64,000 nt of DNA from Apostichopus japonicus (taxonomy: Eukaryota > Echinodermata > Holothuroidea > Aspidochirotida > Stichopodidae). Both the position numbers and the translations under genes were made by a program. Shown in pieces: positions 1-24,045 of the stretch; the stretch's first letter is position 1, and every line of letters begins with the position of its first letter. The notes below the pieces were generated by a model that ran no database searches, was not told the DNA's origin, and saw nothing but the letters and a program-made list of their open reading frames with translations. Where the stretch lies: the NCBI RefSeq assembly GCF_037975245.1, contig NC_092566.1, positions 17,705,001-17,769,000 on the forward strand, written 5' to 3'.

Positions 1-430
<430 letters not shown>

Positions 431-588
431 CCCTCATGGAACAAAAGGTGCACCTTGGTGCAACTTTTTTTAACAGTTTTGTTCTTATCTGCAATTTAAA
501 AGTACTAAGAGTATAAATAGAAAACAACATGGTATATCACTAACAAATACAAGAGGATTTGAACTTATGTATAAAATGCTGAGAGCAT

Positions 589-13131
<12,543 letters not shown>

Positions 13132-13137
13132 GTTAAA

Positions 13138-14139
13138 CTGTAATGGAAAAGAAATAATACCCTTTGAGGCTCATATAAATGACAACTAATAAATTGAAAA
13201 TATGGATTGAACTAACAGGTCTACCTTCAGCTATACCTAGCCAAGTAAATGGAACACCCAAGATGACTGAATATTCCAGTGAGGTAAATTTGCTCCAAGG
13301 TAATAAAAACAGTTTAAGAATGTTGACCAAAGGTGACCATATTTGGATATCTGGCATATTTGAGGCCAATACAGCATACGTATTATATTAACTTAAGTAT
13401 AGCTTATAGGCCTAATGGCTAGCCCTATTTGCTTTTGACAAATGACAGTGAAGGGCTAAATTAGGTAGGATCTAGCAAATGCCTACATTTTCTCGGTTTG
13501 TTAGACAAGAAATGTCTTAAAATATCCCCTACATGATTTTAGAGCCTACATGGGTACAGTGTGCAGTGATGTCGATTGGGTGCCTTGGCCTCCGTATTTG
13601 AGAGAGTGGTCAGATGCTGGGGGTACACTCTCGTCCGTCGGATAGGGTTAAATTGCGGTCCCGTGAGCAAGAATGGGAGGGAATTCACACCCCTGCCTCG
13701 TTATCCTCTGAACACAATTATCGAAAAGAGAAGGCTTGAATAAGCCGGTGCTCATCCACGATCTAACACGGATATGGTCTCAAATAAGCTACTGCAGTGT
13801 AAGGCTTCCTGATCCTTGGGTCTCTAAACTAACAATCTAAACTAATCTAAAGTAGTCTAGACTAAACTAATGTGACGCTTATATTTAAATTGACATTTGT
13901 GCCTACAATTTATTTATGCAAGTGTCGTCAAAAAGAGAACTCACTGTCTTGATTTACGGCTCAGCAAATATGCGTAGTACTACAGGCTACCGCAGCAAAT
14001 ACATGCGTATTTTCTCCAATTTGCGACCTTTACATAGATTACGCAGATATATTTCTCGCGTGTAGTCATTGGGTCGAAGTCGTCGAAAAGTTTGCGTACT
14101 TCGGCACACAGATTGAGCATAGCGCCATCTCTCCAATTT
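13138..14139. other. Upstream region of gene A; dispersed repeats, no gene seen
   Basis: A stretch at about 13262-13385 (AGGTGACCATATTTGGATATC) recurs in diverged form at 7080-7175 and inverted at 31755-31815. A SINE-like block at about 13560-13790 carries CGTCCGTCGGATAGGG and GCGGTCCCGTGAGCAAG, motifs I associate with invertebrate dispersed repeats. The promoter and any 5'UTR exon of gene A should lie here or further up, but no core promoter motif is convincing. Confidence 0.45.
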
Positions 14140-14700
14140 AGTAGTAGTAGCTCCCGTTTTAGAGGTAGTGGTATTGACATTAGTAGTAGTACGTGGATTT
14201 AGTAGTAGTACATGTCAAATTAGTAGTAGTACGTGACATTTTAGATGTAATACACTTCGAGTTAGTAGTAGTACGCGACATTTTAGATGTAGTACACTTC
14301 GAATTAGTAGTAGTACGCGACATTTTAGATGTAGTACACTCCGAATTAGTAGAAGTACACTTCGAATTAGTAGTAGTACGTGACATTTTAGATGTAGTAC
14401 ACTTCGAATTAGTAGTAGTACGCGACATTTTAGATGTAGTACACTCCGAATTAGTAGTAGTACGCGACATTTTAGATGTAGTACACTTCGAATTAGTAGT
14501 AGTACATGTTAAATTAGTAGTAGTACGTGACATTTTAGATGTAGTACACTTCGAATTAGTAGTAGTACGCGACATTTTAGATGTAGTGCACTTCGAATTA
14601 GTAGTAGTACATGTCAAATTAGTAGTAGTACGTGACATTTTAGATGTAGTACACTTCAAATTAGTAGTAGTACGTGTCAAATTAGTAGTAGTACATGTCA
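14140..14700. repeat. Minisatellite built on a 21-bp unit
   Basis: A tandem array alternates two related 21-bp modules: one with TTAGTAGTAGTAC and one with ACATTTTAGATGTAGTAC. They combine into 42-bp and 63-bp higher-order units. The period is a multiple of three and stop-free on both strands. This creates a 201-codon minus-strand frame (TTTNSKC, TTSKMSR and TTTNLTC repeats) and a 185-codon plus-strand frame. Nothing indicates expression. Confidence 0.9.
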
Positions 14701-14857
14701 CCGTGGTCCTTTTGGCGTTCCATATTTTCGCACAATTTAGGCCAAATTGATGTTTGACCTCGAACCTTAACAACCACATTAGCACCTTTCTTTAAAGTGT
14801 CGCATCAGTCTCTACATATCTTGTGGTTTCGTGACTTTTTCCTACATTTTGGCAAGC

Positions 14858-16240
14858 AGAAAATGGCTAAAAGCCAATTTTTATGTTTATTGAACTAAGA
14901 CCTAAGACGTCATCAATCACGGAAGCACACGTTTAAATGGTCGGGCACCTACCCACAATTTTTGAAGTTGATCGGAATTGCGGTCTAGGAGGCGTTTGCG
15001 ACACACATTTTGCTTTTTTTTCAAATTCGTCTCATCATTCTCTACATATCTTGTGGTTTAATGATTTTCCTACATGTTGACCATAGGCGTACGGGACCAT
15101 TTCAGTTTGGGGGGGGGGCAGAACTTTTTGTGCCCGAAAGTTCCCGTGACACTATCTAAGCGGAGCGCCACCATCGTTTGGCGCGTAGCGTACAAGAAAA
15201 TTTTTGGCAAACAATGCCTCTCAGATTGCCGGAAACGGCACTTCTGAGGCCTTGCAAGTTGCATCTAAACATTCTTTATTTTATAATCTCACGTTTTAGA
15301 AATTTACACTTCCCCAAAAATTTGGTAAATTAGAAGAAGAAGAACAGGTAACATCACTTTGAAGGGAAAAATGGGACAGTATATTTTTTAAGCTCCTATT
15401 TAGTTACCTTATTTATTATTTTAACATAGTACTCAGCTACCTCCAGGAAAACATACATTGTTCAACGACACGTAGGGGGGATAATGTCGCTGTGTCGGGT
15501 GAGACTGCAATTTGTCTCAGAAAAAAAGTATAAAATATAACAAAGAATATGATAAACCTGCACCCCGCCCCCCCCCCCCCCATCCATGAAAAAGAAAATG
15601 TTTCTTATTAACACTCATGTTGGGGATGTCCAGGTCAAGGGCGGCGGAAGCACTTTTAATCTGGGGGGGGGGGGGCACCGACATCAATTCAAAGGGCACT
15701 TTGCAGAAATTCGATTGGACTGATGCAGCCTTATATTTAGTACCCTTTATAACTCTTATTGCATTATCATATTTGTGTATACACATCACTCCATCAACAC
15801 CCCCCCCCCCCCCAAAGGAAAATATGCATAATAGCACCGCAATATCCAATTCGCAAATTGGGAAACCAAGAACAATTTTTCTTTTGAGACAAAATGAGGT
15901 GAAATCATGCTAGTTGCTAATGTAGGAATCTTCCGAATTAAAGTTTTTTTTCTTGTTAATATCTTAACAAATTTTTTCCATTCAAAATAGCTTTGAGTTT
16001 GCCCCACAGAAATTCATTAAAAGTCACGGGCTTAGCCAGGATTAGCAACGTTGTATGCACGACTATCTGAGCGGAGCGCCACCATCGGTTGGCGCGGAAC
16101 GTACTAGAAAATTTTTGGTTTAACAAACCCCTCAGATGGCCGGAAACGGCCCTTCCCGAGTGTTCATTCTGGTTCCCTGGCCTCTTGCTAACTTGAGGCA
16201 CCTCAGGCACGTGCCCCCTGTGCCCCCCGGTTCCGCCACC
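14858..16240. repeat. Mixed dispersed-repeat block
   Basis: 14858-14980 (GCAAGCAGAAAATGGCTAAA and onward) recurs at 19128-19262. 15080-15290 begins CATAGGCGTACGGGACC, like the foldback element end at 18610. Both this block and 16050-16160 contain GCGGAGCGCCACCATCG followed by AAAATTTTTGG and GGCCGGAAACGGC-like sequence, so they are two copies of one repeat. Long C and G homopolymers occur at 15104, 15565, 15663 and 15800. No gene recognised. Confidence 0.6.
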
Positions 16241-16868
16241 CAGGGGCGTAGCGAAGGGTTTTTTGTTGGGGGGTGTGGAGAATTTGATTGCCGAGATCTG
16301 GAAGTGGTGACTGAAATGGGGGAGGGGTCTAAGGGGAGTGGGTGTCTCCCTCCCCTTTGGAAAATTTTTAGTTTTGAAACGTCCTTAGAAGCAATCTGGT
16401 GTATATTTTAAGTCAAATTTGATTTGCCGACGGATCTGGAAGTGGTGACTGAAATGAGGGAGGGGTCTAAGGGTAGGGGGTCTACCCCTCCCCTTTGGAA
16501 AATTTTTAGTTTTGAAACGTCGTTAGATGCAATCTGGTGCATATTTTTGGTGTGGAGAATTTGATTGCCGAGATCTGGAAGTGGTGACTGAAATGGGGGA
16601 GGGGTCTAAGGGTAGGGGGTCTACCCCTCCCCTTTGGAAAATTTTTAGTTTTGAAACGTCGTTAGATGCAATCTGGTGCATATTTTAAGTCAAATTTGGC
16701 ACGGAAGAAGCTCCCGTTCTCCTTTTCTCTATTCAGCTTTCCTTCTTTCTTCCCCTTCCGCTCTCTTCACCTTTTCTCCTTTTGCCGACAGACCCAAAAT
16801 TTGCCGACAGCGACCAAATTATTGGGGGGGTGTGACACCCCCCCACACCCCCGCTCGCTACGCCCCTG
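16241..16868. mobile_element. hAT-type MITE, 628 bp, internally tandem-duplicated, exact 8-bp TSD
   Basis: The inverted termini are CAGGGGCGTAGCGA and TCGCTACGCCCCTG, flanked by the exact 8-bp duplication CCGCCACC (16233-16240 and 16869-16876). The interior holds three copies (from about 16297, 16434 and 16574) of a unit of about 140 bp. Each unit has GATCTGGAAGTGGTGACTGA, AGGGGTCTAAGGG and CCCTCCCCTTTGGAAAATTT. No transposase ORF, so it is non-autonomous. Confidence 0.88.
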
Positions 16869-16944
16869 CCGCCACCCTTTGTCCAGGTAAACAATTGACT
16901 AGTTAGAAAAAAATTGATCGAGCAAAAGCGTGGGAGCCCAGATG

Positions 16945-17075
16945 AACTGCGCTTACGGTGGTGTTACACGGAAATATTCGGGCATCATGATGCTAAATAA
17001 AGAAAATCATAGAATTGTCGGGCAAAAATTTGAAAAAGATTCGGGCAAGCTACTGCATATATATATTCATATTTC
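16945..17075 (+). repeat. Second copy of the repeat found at the window start
   Basis: GCTTACGGTGGTGTTACACG, CGGGCATCATGATG, AAATAAAGAAAATCAT and GCAAGCTACTGCATAT follow in the same order and spacing as at positions 7-115. The TA tract after it is only a few units long here. From 17076 to about 18130 I see no gene or further repeat that I can name. Confidence 0.8.
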
Positions 17076-18138
17076 ATATATATTCAATGTATGTGTGGCT
17101 AAATGTGTAAGACTGCATTGACTCCTTACATAAGTGCTCATTCTGGACACTCAAAGAGTAGACTTCAGAAATAAGAGATCTGCCAAGCAAGATGATATAC
17201 CAAATTGGAATTGGTCTAAAGTCCGAGTGCAGAAAACTGGACTCGAATACTATAAACGTGTATGGGTATTACACATTTCTTTGTGGGTATACTGTACGGG
17301 TGGGATCAACATTAAATACGTGTTTGTTGCCATATTGTTCAGTTCAGTGGTGTTGTTATTGTTTGTTGTGTAGGGCAATCAATCTTGTAAAGCTTTATAC
17401 AACAGACACATCCCTACCTGTGATTCATTGATTAACGGTAAACTGTAACCGTAGGTGCTTTTTTGTTTTTTAAATTATGTGTTGCAACTTACCAGGTAGA
17501 AACAATTAAACACAAGAACACTGTGATACAACAAATTTAAACACATTGTTAGTAACAGATGATGAGGCCGCAAATGAAAGTATGAGTTCATGTATAAGAA
17601 TTCAAAATAATAACAATTTTGGAAGCTAGGAAAGTTTTAAAGAAAATGGTTACACATCTCTAAAAGAGTAATGGCGTTCCGTTATAACAATTCCTCATTC
17701 ATATAAACACTTAACAGACATGCCGTTTTACCTGCAACTTTAAACCAGGGAGTTGAAAAAAAATATTCATCTGTTTGCACAAATCGTAGATACAACCCTC
17801 AGTGTCAACGTGTAAATTGTGTAAACAAGAGTACAACGACACAGGATTCGGTATTTGAGCAGGTTTCCAATAACATGTTTTTGTACTTTTTGGAATTATA
17901 TCTTTCTTTCTTTCTTTAAAAAAAAAATGCAACTTCTCAAAAGAACCAACATTTCTTCCAATCCTTTGTATATTGAATTTGTTTCAAAACAAATAAATGA
18001 TAACAATCAACCGCAAAGTAGAAGGTTAAAAACACTCCCCGGCGTTACAAAGAAGTTTCATGCTGAAAGCAGTCAATGATGCGTTTCCAAATTTCATGTG
18101 ATTTGTTTTGCTAATAGTCCTTACCATTGTCTGCAAAC

Positions 18139-18491
18139 CAGTGGCGTAGGAAGGTACTTTTGAGTGGGGGGCTGAAGACTGATGGCCGGCCTGGGGGAGG
18201 GGACACCCCCTCCCCTTTGGAATTTTTGGCATTTCCAGGTGGCCTCAGATGCAATTTGGTGCAATATAGCACACTTCAACACCCGCTCTAATTTGTAGAC
18301 TTAATTTTGTATTTTCACCTGGCCTTAGATGCAATTTGGTGCTCCAAATGAGATTTTTTTCTCATTTGAAAATGAAAAAGGGGTTTTCTGACTTGCGAAC
18401 CGGGGGGGGGGGCGGAATGATACTTCCGCCCCTCCACATTTTTCACTGGGGGGCTGGCGCCCCCCCAGCCCCCCCGGTTCCTACGCCCTTG
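18139..18491. mobile_element. hAT-type MITE, 353 bp, with 8-bp target duplication
   Basis: The element starts CAGTGGCGTAGGAA and ends TTCCTACGCCCTTG. CTGCAAAC lies on both sides (18131-18138 and 18492-18499). Its ends and subterminal blocks (ACTTTTGAGTGGGGGGCTGA; TTTTTCACTGGGGGGCTGG) match the 110-bp element at 6019-6128, read on the other strand. The extra interior includes GGGGGAGGGGACACC and CCTCCCCTTTGGAATTTTT, resembling the core of the 16241 element. Confidence 0.85.
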
Positions 18492-18609
18492 CTGCAAACA
18501 TTTTTGCATTTATCGTGCTCAATTTACACAACGTATTTTGTTTAAATAACTTATTTATATAGCGCATTATACCGACGGTCTCAATGCAACTAATTATAAC
18601 GTTGCTGTC

Positions 18610-18794
18610 CATAGGCGTACGAGGCGGGGGGGGGGGGCAGACTGCCCCCCCCAAATTTCCAGAGGACAAGAAATTCGGGCAAAAGTCCTGAAAAATTCGG
18701 GCAGCCTAAGAGGAGAAAAATATATTTTTTCTCCTCTTAGGCTGCCCGAATTTTTCAGGACTTTTGCCCGAATTTCTTGTCCTCTGGAAATATA

Positions 18795-18829
<35 letters not shown>

Positions 18830-18854
18830 GATATATATATATATATATTATATT

Positions 18855-18920
<66 letters not shown>

Positions 18921-19118
18921 TTCCAGAGGACAAGAAATTCGGGCAAAAGTCCTGAAAAATTCGGGCAGCCTAAGAGGAGAAAAAATATATTTTTCTCCTC
19001 TTAGGCTGCCCGAATTTTTCAGGACTTTTGCCCGAATTTCTTGTCCTCTGGAAATTTGGGGGGGCAGTCTGCCCCCCCCCCGTGCCCCCCCCCCCCCCCA
19101 CGCCTCGTACGCCTATGA
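18610..19118. mobile_element. Large foldback element: palindrome containing two hairpins and a TA tract
   Basis: The outer inverted termini are CATAGGCGTACGAGGCG (18610-18626) and CGCCTCGTACGCCTATG (19102-19118), followed inward by G- or C-runs and GCAGACTGCCCCCC/GGGGGGCAGTCTGC. Inside are two near-identical hairpins, 18657-18790 and 18921-19054. Each has arms with AGAGGACAAGAAATTCGGGC and TTCGGGCAGCCTAAGAGGAG around an AT-rich loop. A TA tract (18790-18921) separates them. No ORF of its own. Confidence 0.85.
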
Positions 19119-19283
19119 TGTTGACAAGCAGAAATTGGCTAAAAACCAATTTTTATGTTTTTTGTTGAAGCTTATTTTTTTACAAATGACGTCATTAATA
19201 ACGCAGGCATGAACTTACATGGTCACTCAGGCAGCTACCCACTACGTTTGAACTTGAACGGACTTACTCGCGAAACTGTTTTG

Positions 19284-19750
19284 CTCACTCACTCACTCAC
19301 TCACTCACTCACTCACTCACTCACTCACTCACTCACTCACTCACTCACTCACTCACTCACTCACTCACTCACTCACTCACTCACTCACTCACTCACTCAC
19401 TCACTCACTCACTCACTCACTCACTCACTCACTCACTCACTCACTCACTCACTCACTCACTCACTCACTCACTCACTCACTCACTCACTCACTCACTCAC
19501 TCACTCACTCACTCACTCACTCACTCACTCACTCACTCACTCACTCACTCACTCACTCACTCACTCACTCACTCACTCACTCACTCACTCACTCACTCAC
19601 TCACTCACTCACTCACTCACTCACTCACTCACTCACTCACTCACTCACTCACTCACTCACTCACTCACTCACTCACTCACTCACTCACTCACTCACTCAC
19701 TCACTCACTCACTCACTCACTCACTCACTCACTCACTCACTCACTCACTC
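19284..19750. repeat. Uninterrupted (CTCA)n microsatellite, about 467 bp
   Basis: Roughly 117 perfect tetranucleotide units, ending in a short GCAC(GCAC) variant. A plus-strand open frame through it gives a THSL repeat and is spurious. Near-perfect identity over this length suggests recent expansion, or assembly of a longer array. Confidence 0.97.
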
Positions 19751-20479
19751 GCACGCACGCACACTTCCTCACAATTCTGATGTAGGGTGAAGTACAATAT
19801 AACATCTCCCTATCTATACATTACATGCAGGGAGATGAGATAAAGTACATAACGTTTCTGTGTGCTTTTTTGCCTTACGGTGTATGTGTGTGCGTGTGTT
19901 AGACTTGCCTTCTGAAGACTGTGCCTCGAAGGCAAAATAAAACACACTAACTCCATATACGTCTCTGACGAAATGTAAAGGCTAACTTGACAAGAAGATT
20001 GTAAAAAGGTATTCCAACCTTTTGCCTTGAATGCAATAATGGTTTAATATGGTAAGTTACGCTGGGAGGGTTTGTCACTGATAATGATACTTGAATGGTT
20101 TTTCAAATATGTGAAATAATTGGGATTGTTTTGTTCTTTTTTCTCGCGATATCCATGAATTGCGCTTAATGCCTCGCTTCGCAAGATTTGAATGAGCAAT
20201 GGCCTTGGTCACAAGGGCAGTTAGACAATCAGGTCATACCACGGTAGATGTCATAAAAATCAGATCGAGTCCCGGCCTTCATTATTTCTCGGAACATTAA
20301 CTGAGATAAAAAAGCAAGTTAAATCGCTAAAAAAGGTTACAGTTAATAACAAGTATAATGATGTCAGCAGTTATTTTTACGACGTTTAAGCGACAACAAA
20401 TGTGGGAGAAACCCGCAAGGGTTTATGGGTTACAACTTACACATCGTTTTATTGGTTACGATCCGAAGTAATATTTCCA

Positions 20480-21260
20480 ACTCAAATGCTTTTTGGGACA
20501 CATTCTTTAGGCCCGAATTTGTAGCTCCCAATATCTTTAGACCATTCGGACCCACATTTCGTGCGTTCAACTTAAGGGGGGGGGGGGGGGAGAAAATATT
20601 TTTTAAGCCAGTTTGATTGCGCCAAATATTTTGGGACCATATTTGGGACAAAATTTCATTGGGCCCAAGTTTTGGGAAGGGGCCAAAATTTTAAAATTGC
20701 AATAACTCCACAACTGAACATCGGATTGTATCCAAACTTGGAATACAGTTGTTGATTAATAGCTGGTACATGAAGGCCTACATTTTTGTGGGACCATCCA
20801 AAAAATATTCCGGATTCATATTTTGGCTAGGTGAGCCGAAATTTACTTTCATCTCAAACGCATTTCGGGGACACATTCTTTGGGCCCAAAACTTTTGAAG
20901 CCTAATATATTTGGGCCCACATTTGTTTGGGACGGGGGCAAATATATTTTTCAGTCAGTTTGTTGGGCCAAATACTTTTAGGACCATTTAAGCGCAAACG
21001 TTTAGTGGGCCCAACTTTTTGGGAGGGCCCAAAATTGTACAATTGCAATAACTCCACGATCATAAATTGTGTTGTATCCAAACTTGGAATACAGTTGTTA
21101 GTTAATAGCTGGACATGTGGGCATTAACATTTTAGGCCCACTTGGGTTCAGCATTATGTTGAGCCCATATTGGGAACCAAAGTTTTTGTTTGGACTTTTT
21201 GGGCCCAAATCTCTTTTGGCCAACGTTTTTGCACCCAAATTTGGATAGCGCCATTTGGGC
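20480..21260. repeat. GGGCCC-rich repeat, two diverged copies of about 370 bp
   Basis: AATTGCAATAACTCCAC, TGTATCCAAACTTGGAATAC and TTAATAGCTGG occur at about 20694-20765 and again at about 21038-21112. Around them are many variants of TTTGGGCCCAAATTTTGGGG. A long G-run is at 20577-20590. From 19751 to 20480 no gene is seen; 19840-19960 has GT-rich simple sequence. Confidence 0.65.
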
Positions 21261-21451
21261 TCTTGTGTTTAGTATTTACTTTATACTAATGATATGATTG
21301 AAAAACAACACAGCTTGTAGACACGATATCTCAACAAGCGCAGGTTAAATCAATGTCACACCTGCTAGGTAGGTCTAGCTTGGTGAGTTCAAGACCCCTA
21401 TTGAATTGGAGGTCAAAGGTCACATGAGGTCCACCGGTGTTAAAGTCTGGA

Positions 21452-21625
21452 AATATATATATATATATATATATATTAAATAAATAAAGAACAAAACACC
21501 GGAAAAATTCCACTTCACGACCGGTTTCGTCCTTTTGGGACTCATCAGGCGAAGGTAGAAATCGAACCCCGGATCTTGTGTCACAGACCGAAGTCCGTAC
21601 CACTCAGTGACTCTACTGGTGTGTG
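21452..21625 (-). mobile_element. tRNA-like element carrying a hammerhead ribozyme motif
   Basis: On the minus strand a tRNA-like head (about 21620 to 21552) with B-box-like GGGGTTCGATTTC is followed by a hammerhead core and then, past a TTTATTTAATA stretch, the TA tract at 21452-21477. A second TA tract lies at 21772-22016. The arrangement looks like a non-autonomous retroelement, either a SINE or a Penelope/retrozyme-like unit. Confidence 0.65.
21513..21555 (-). ncRNA. Hammerhead ribozyme motif, type I-like, canonical core
   Basis: Minus strand, in order: stem I strand CTTCGC, core CTGATGA, stem II GTCC-CAAAA-GGAC, core GAAA, short palindromic stem III CCGG, cleavage triplet GTC, stem I partner GTGAAG. 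Stem I pairs over six positions with one G-U. Cleavage would fall after the C at 21519. All invariant core bases are present. The very short stem III is the form known from Penelope-like and retrozyme hammerheads, which can act as dimers. Confidence 0.8.
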
Positions 21626-21768
21626 AAATGCATATAAATTGGCTCTGCATAACTGTTATTAAGGGCGTACTACCCAAGTGTATTGATTGTACAGAGTAAA
21701 CCCCTGATTTCACACAGGATAACCACTCTTTATAGGCAAGCCAAGCAAAGCCAATTAATACGCATTCA

Positions 21769-22016
<248 letters not shown>

Positions 22017-23930
22017 GTTATGAATGCGGGCATATGTTTACATTCGTGGGTGGTAGCTGGGGCCTATGTGTACCTTGGGCATCTGTTTACCAACTTCTTG
22101 GTAAACATAAGTCTGAGACATTACCAGTTCAAATATCGTGCGTTGTGTAAACAAATTTCACTTCGAATGTAGACAACATGATGGTATTTGTCAGAAATTA
22201 ACTTAGAATTAATTGTATGTTCTTACTATAAAGAGCATTTTCAGTGCAAATATGAGCCTCACTCAAAAGTGTATATAACGTTATTTTCGCATACGGTGTA
22301 TGTAGGATTTATGTTAACCCAAACTTTCCGCGCAATATACGGGAAAACTAGGATATATATATCAGCGACATCCAGAATTTGTATTAAAGACATATTAGTG
22401 CTAAACTTGGTGACATTTGGAATATTCTGGTTGTAAAATAACGAAAAATGGCAATTTTAGACCCTCGCAGTACGACATTGTAACGACATGGCGCCATCAA
22501 CTGTTTACGTGGGACACATACGTACGTTCACGAAGTACGACTGTAACATGTTGTACACATACCTGTACTGTTACGATTAAGAAGCAGTAGTAATTGGCAT
22601 CATCTTCTTAGCAACGTAAGTATCTCATTTTACCTGTAATTGTTTCGGCGAAAGACTACCGATTATGTGCTCACCTATAACCAAGGCCATACGCATTACC
22701 TGTCTATCCTAGATACTTCATTTGAAACTTGTCGCTACTAACAGCAGTATTAGTTGACGGAAAGTATACGGCATAACTTAGGCCAGCCTAAGCTAGGTGC
22801 TAAGGTAGGAGGTAACGAGTGTGCCGAGCCGAGCAAGTACCTATCTCATTCATTAGGCTATTTGGTTATAATTGAAGGTCATGAGTAGTCATGACCCATG
22901 GAAGGTGTACAAATAAAGCTTAAATAGCTAAGTGGTTGAAAAGTGATGAGCTCTGTGCATGAGCATACCAACATTTTCGGTTGGAGATTTGGGGCTTTCC
23001 TTGCTGTTCCAAAGAATGGTAACCTAAATTTACTGTTACTAGTTACTACTGCAACTGATATGTAATGCATTGAAATGGTGATACTGAGTGAACTGTCACT
23101 GATGATAGGCTCTTAAGTACCTAGTACTACTACTAACTACTGATAGGACTCCAACAATTAACAAACTGCATGTAGGCTACTCACTCGCAAATTCATATAA
23201 TTCAATGCAGAGCTCACTAGGAAGAAAGAAAGTTTCACATATATCATGCTGCCATTGAAATCAAGCAGCTGTTACCGTGCTGCCATTACCACTCAACAAT
23301 AATAAAAAATAGCACTACTAGTAATGCGTTGGTTTCCTTGAATAAAGGACTCAAGAAGTTTCTCAATCTTCATATTTTTTATGATGAAATGCAATTGGTT
23401 TTCGATTTGTTAGTGCATTAATTTGTGAATTTTATACTTTCAATTGAAAACTGCGGTGATACTGATATAGGGAATTTTTTAAAAGTTTGGCTGTCAATTA
23501 ATGTAAGCCTAGGCTAGGCTATTGTTTAATCAACATCTTCATGAATCAAAGTAGTGGATTGACTACATTTTAGTCTAAATATGTATAAGACGGTATATAT
23601 AAGCAACAGGAAACATAATGAGTATGCTCATGTTCAACTCAACTTTTTGGAGATAAACCCCATCAGCCTGCTATGTTATACTACTCTAGAATTGTTATTC
23701 ATTTCAGGCCAGACACTGTTGTTTCATTTAGCACATATAAGAAAAAGATGTTTTTGAACTCAGTCACATCTATTTATAATACTATGAGAGTAACATGACA
23801 TATCCTAGACCTACATATATAGTTACTGTCCTTAGAAGAGTTGTGTCCATGCATTTTAGATGTATTTGAAGCTACATTCTTGGCATCCTTCCCCTTCAGC
23901 TTTCACCTATTTTGTATTTCAAATCTGTAG
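22017..23930. other. Upstream region of gene B; possible noncoding first exon
   Basis: No ORF is supported. The stretch 22440-22615 is less AT-rich and has ATGGCGCCATCAAC. It ends GCAAC at a strong donor, GTAAGTATC (22616), the kind of sequence expected for a 5'UTR exon spliced to the acceptor at 23930. This is an inference from one donor and the gene's position. Confidence 0.35.
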
Positions 23931-24045
23931 ATGAATTTACGGCCAAGGTTAAGGAAAAGAAGCCATTTGCAGACAGCAATTAAGTACTGCAAAGATAAAT
24001 CAGATCGTCCTTCATTGACATCTCGCTGGATAAATGACGAAATAG
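23931..24045 (+). CDS. Gene B exon 1: basic N-terminus leading into SET
   Basis: The acceptor AAATCTGTAG is followed at once by ATG. The 115-nt exon encodes MNLRPRLRKRSHLQTAIKYC, then KDKSDRPSLTSRWINDEI, and ends in phase 1 at GTAAAG. The sequence before SET (AIKYCKDKSDRP...WINDEIG) is like the segment that precedes the SET core in KMT5A-related proteins. RPRLRKR is a possible nuclear signal. Confidence 0.78.

Noticed and set aside
14180-14785. 201-codon Thr/Ser/Cys-rich frame (and its 185-codon antisense partner)
   Set aside because: Minisatellite with a 21-bp period gives open frames on both strands; no start context or conservation.
19155-19790. 211-codon frame encoding a THSL repeat
   Set aside because: It is a translation of the CTCA microsatellite; no flanking coding sequence or splice context.
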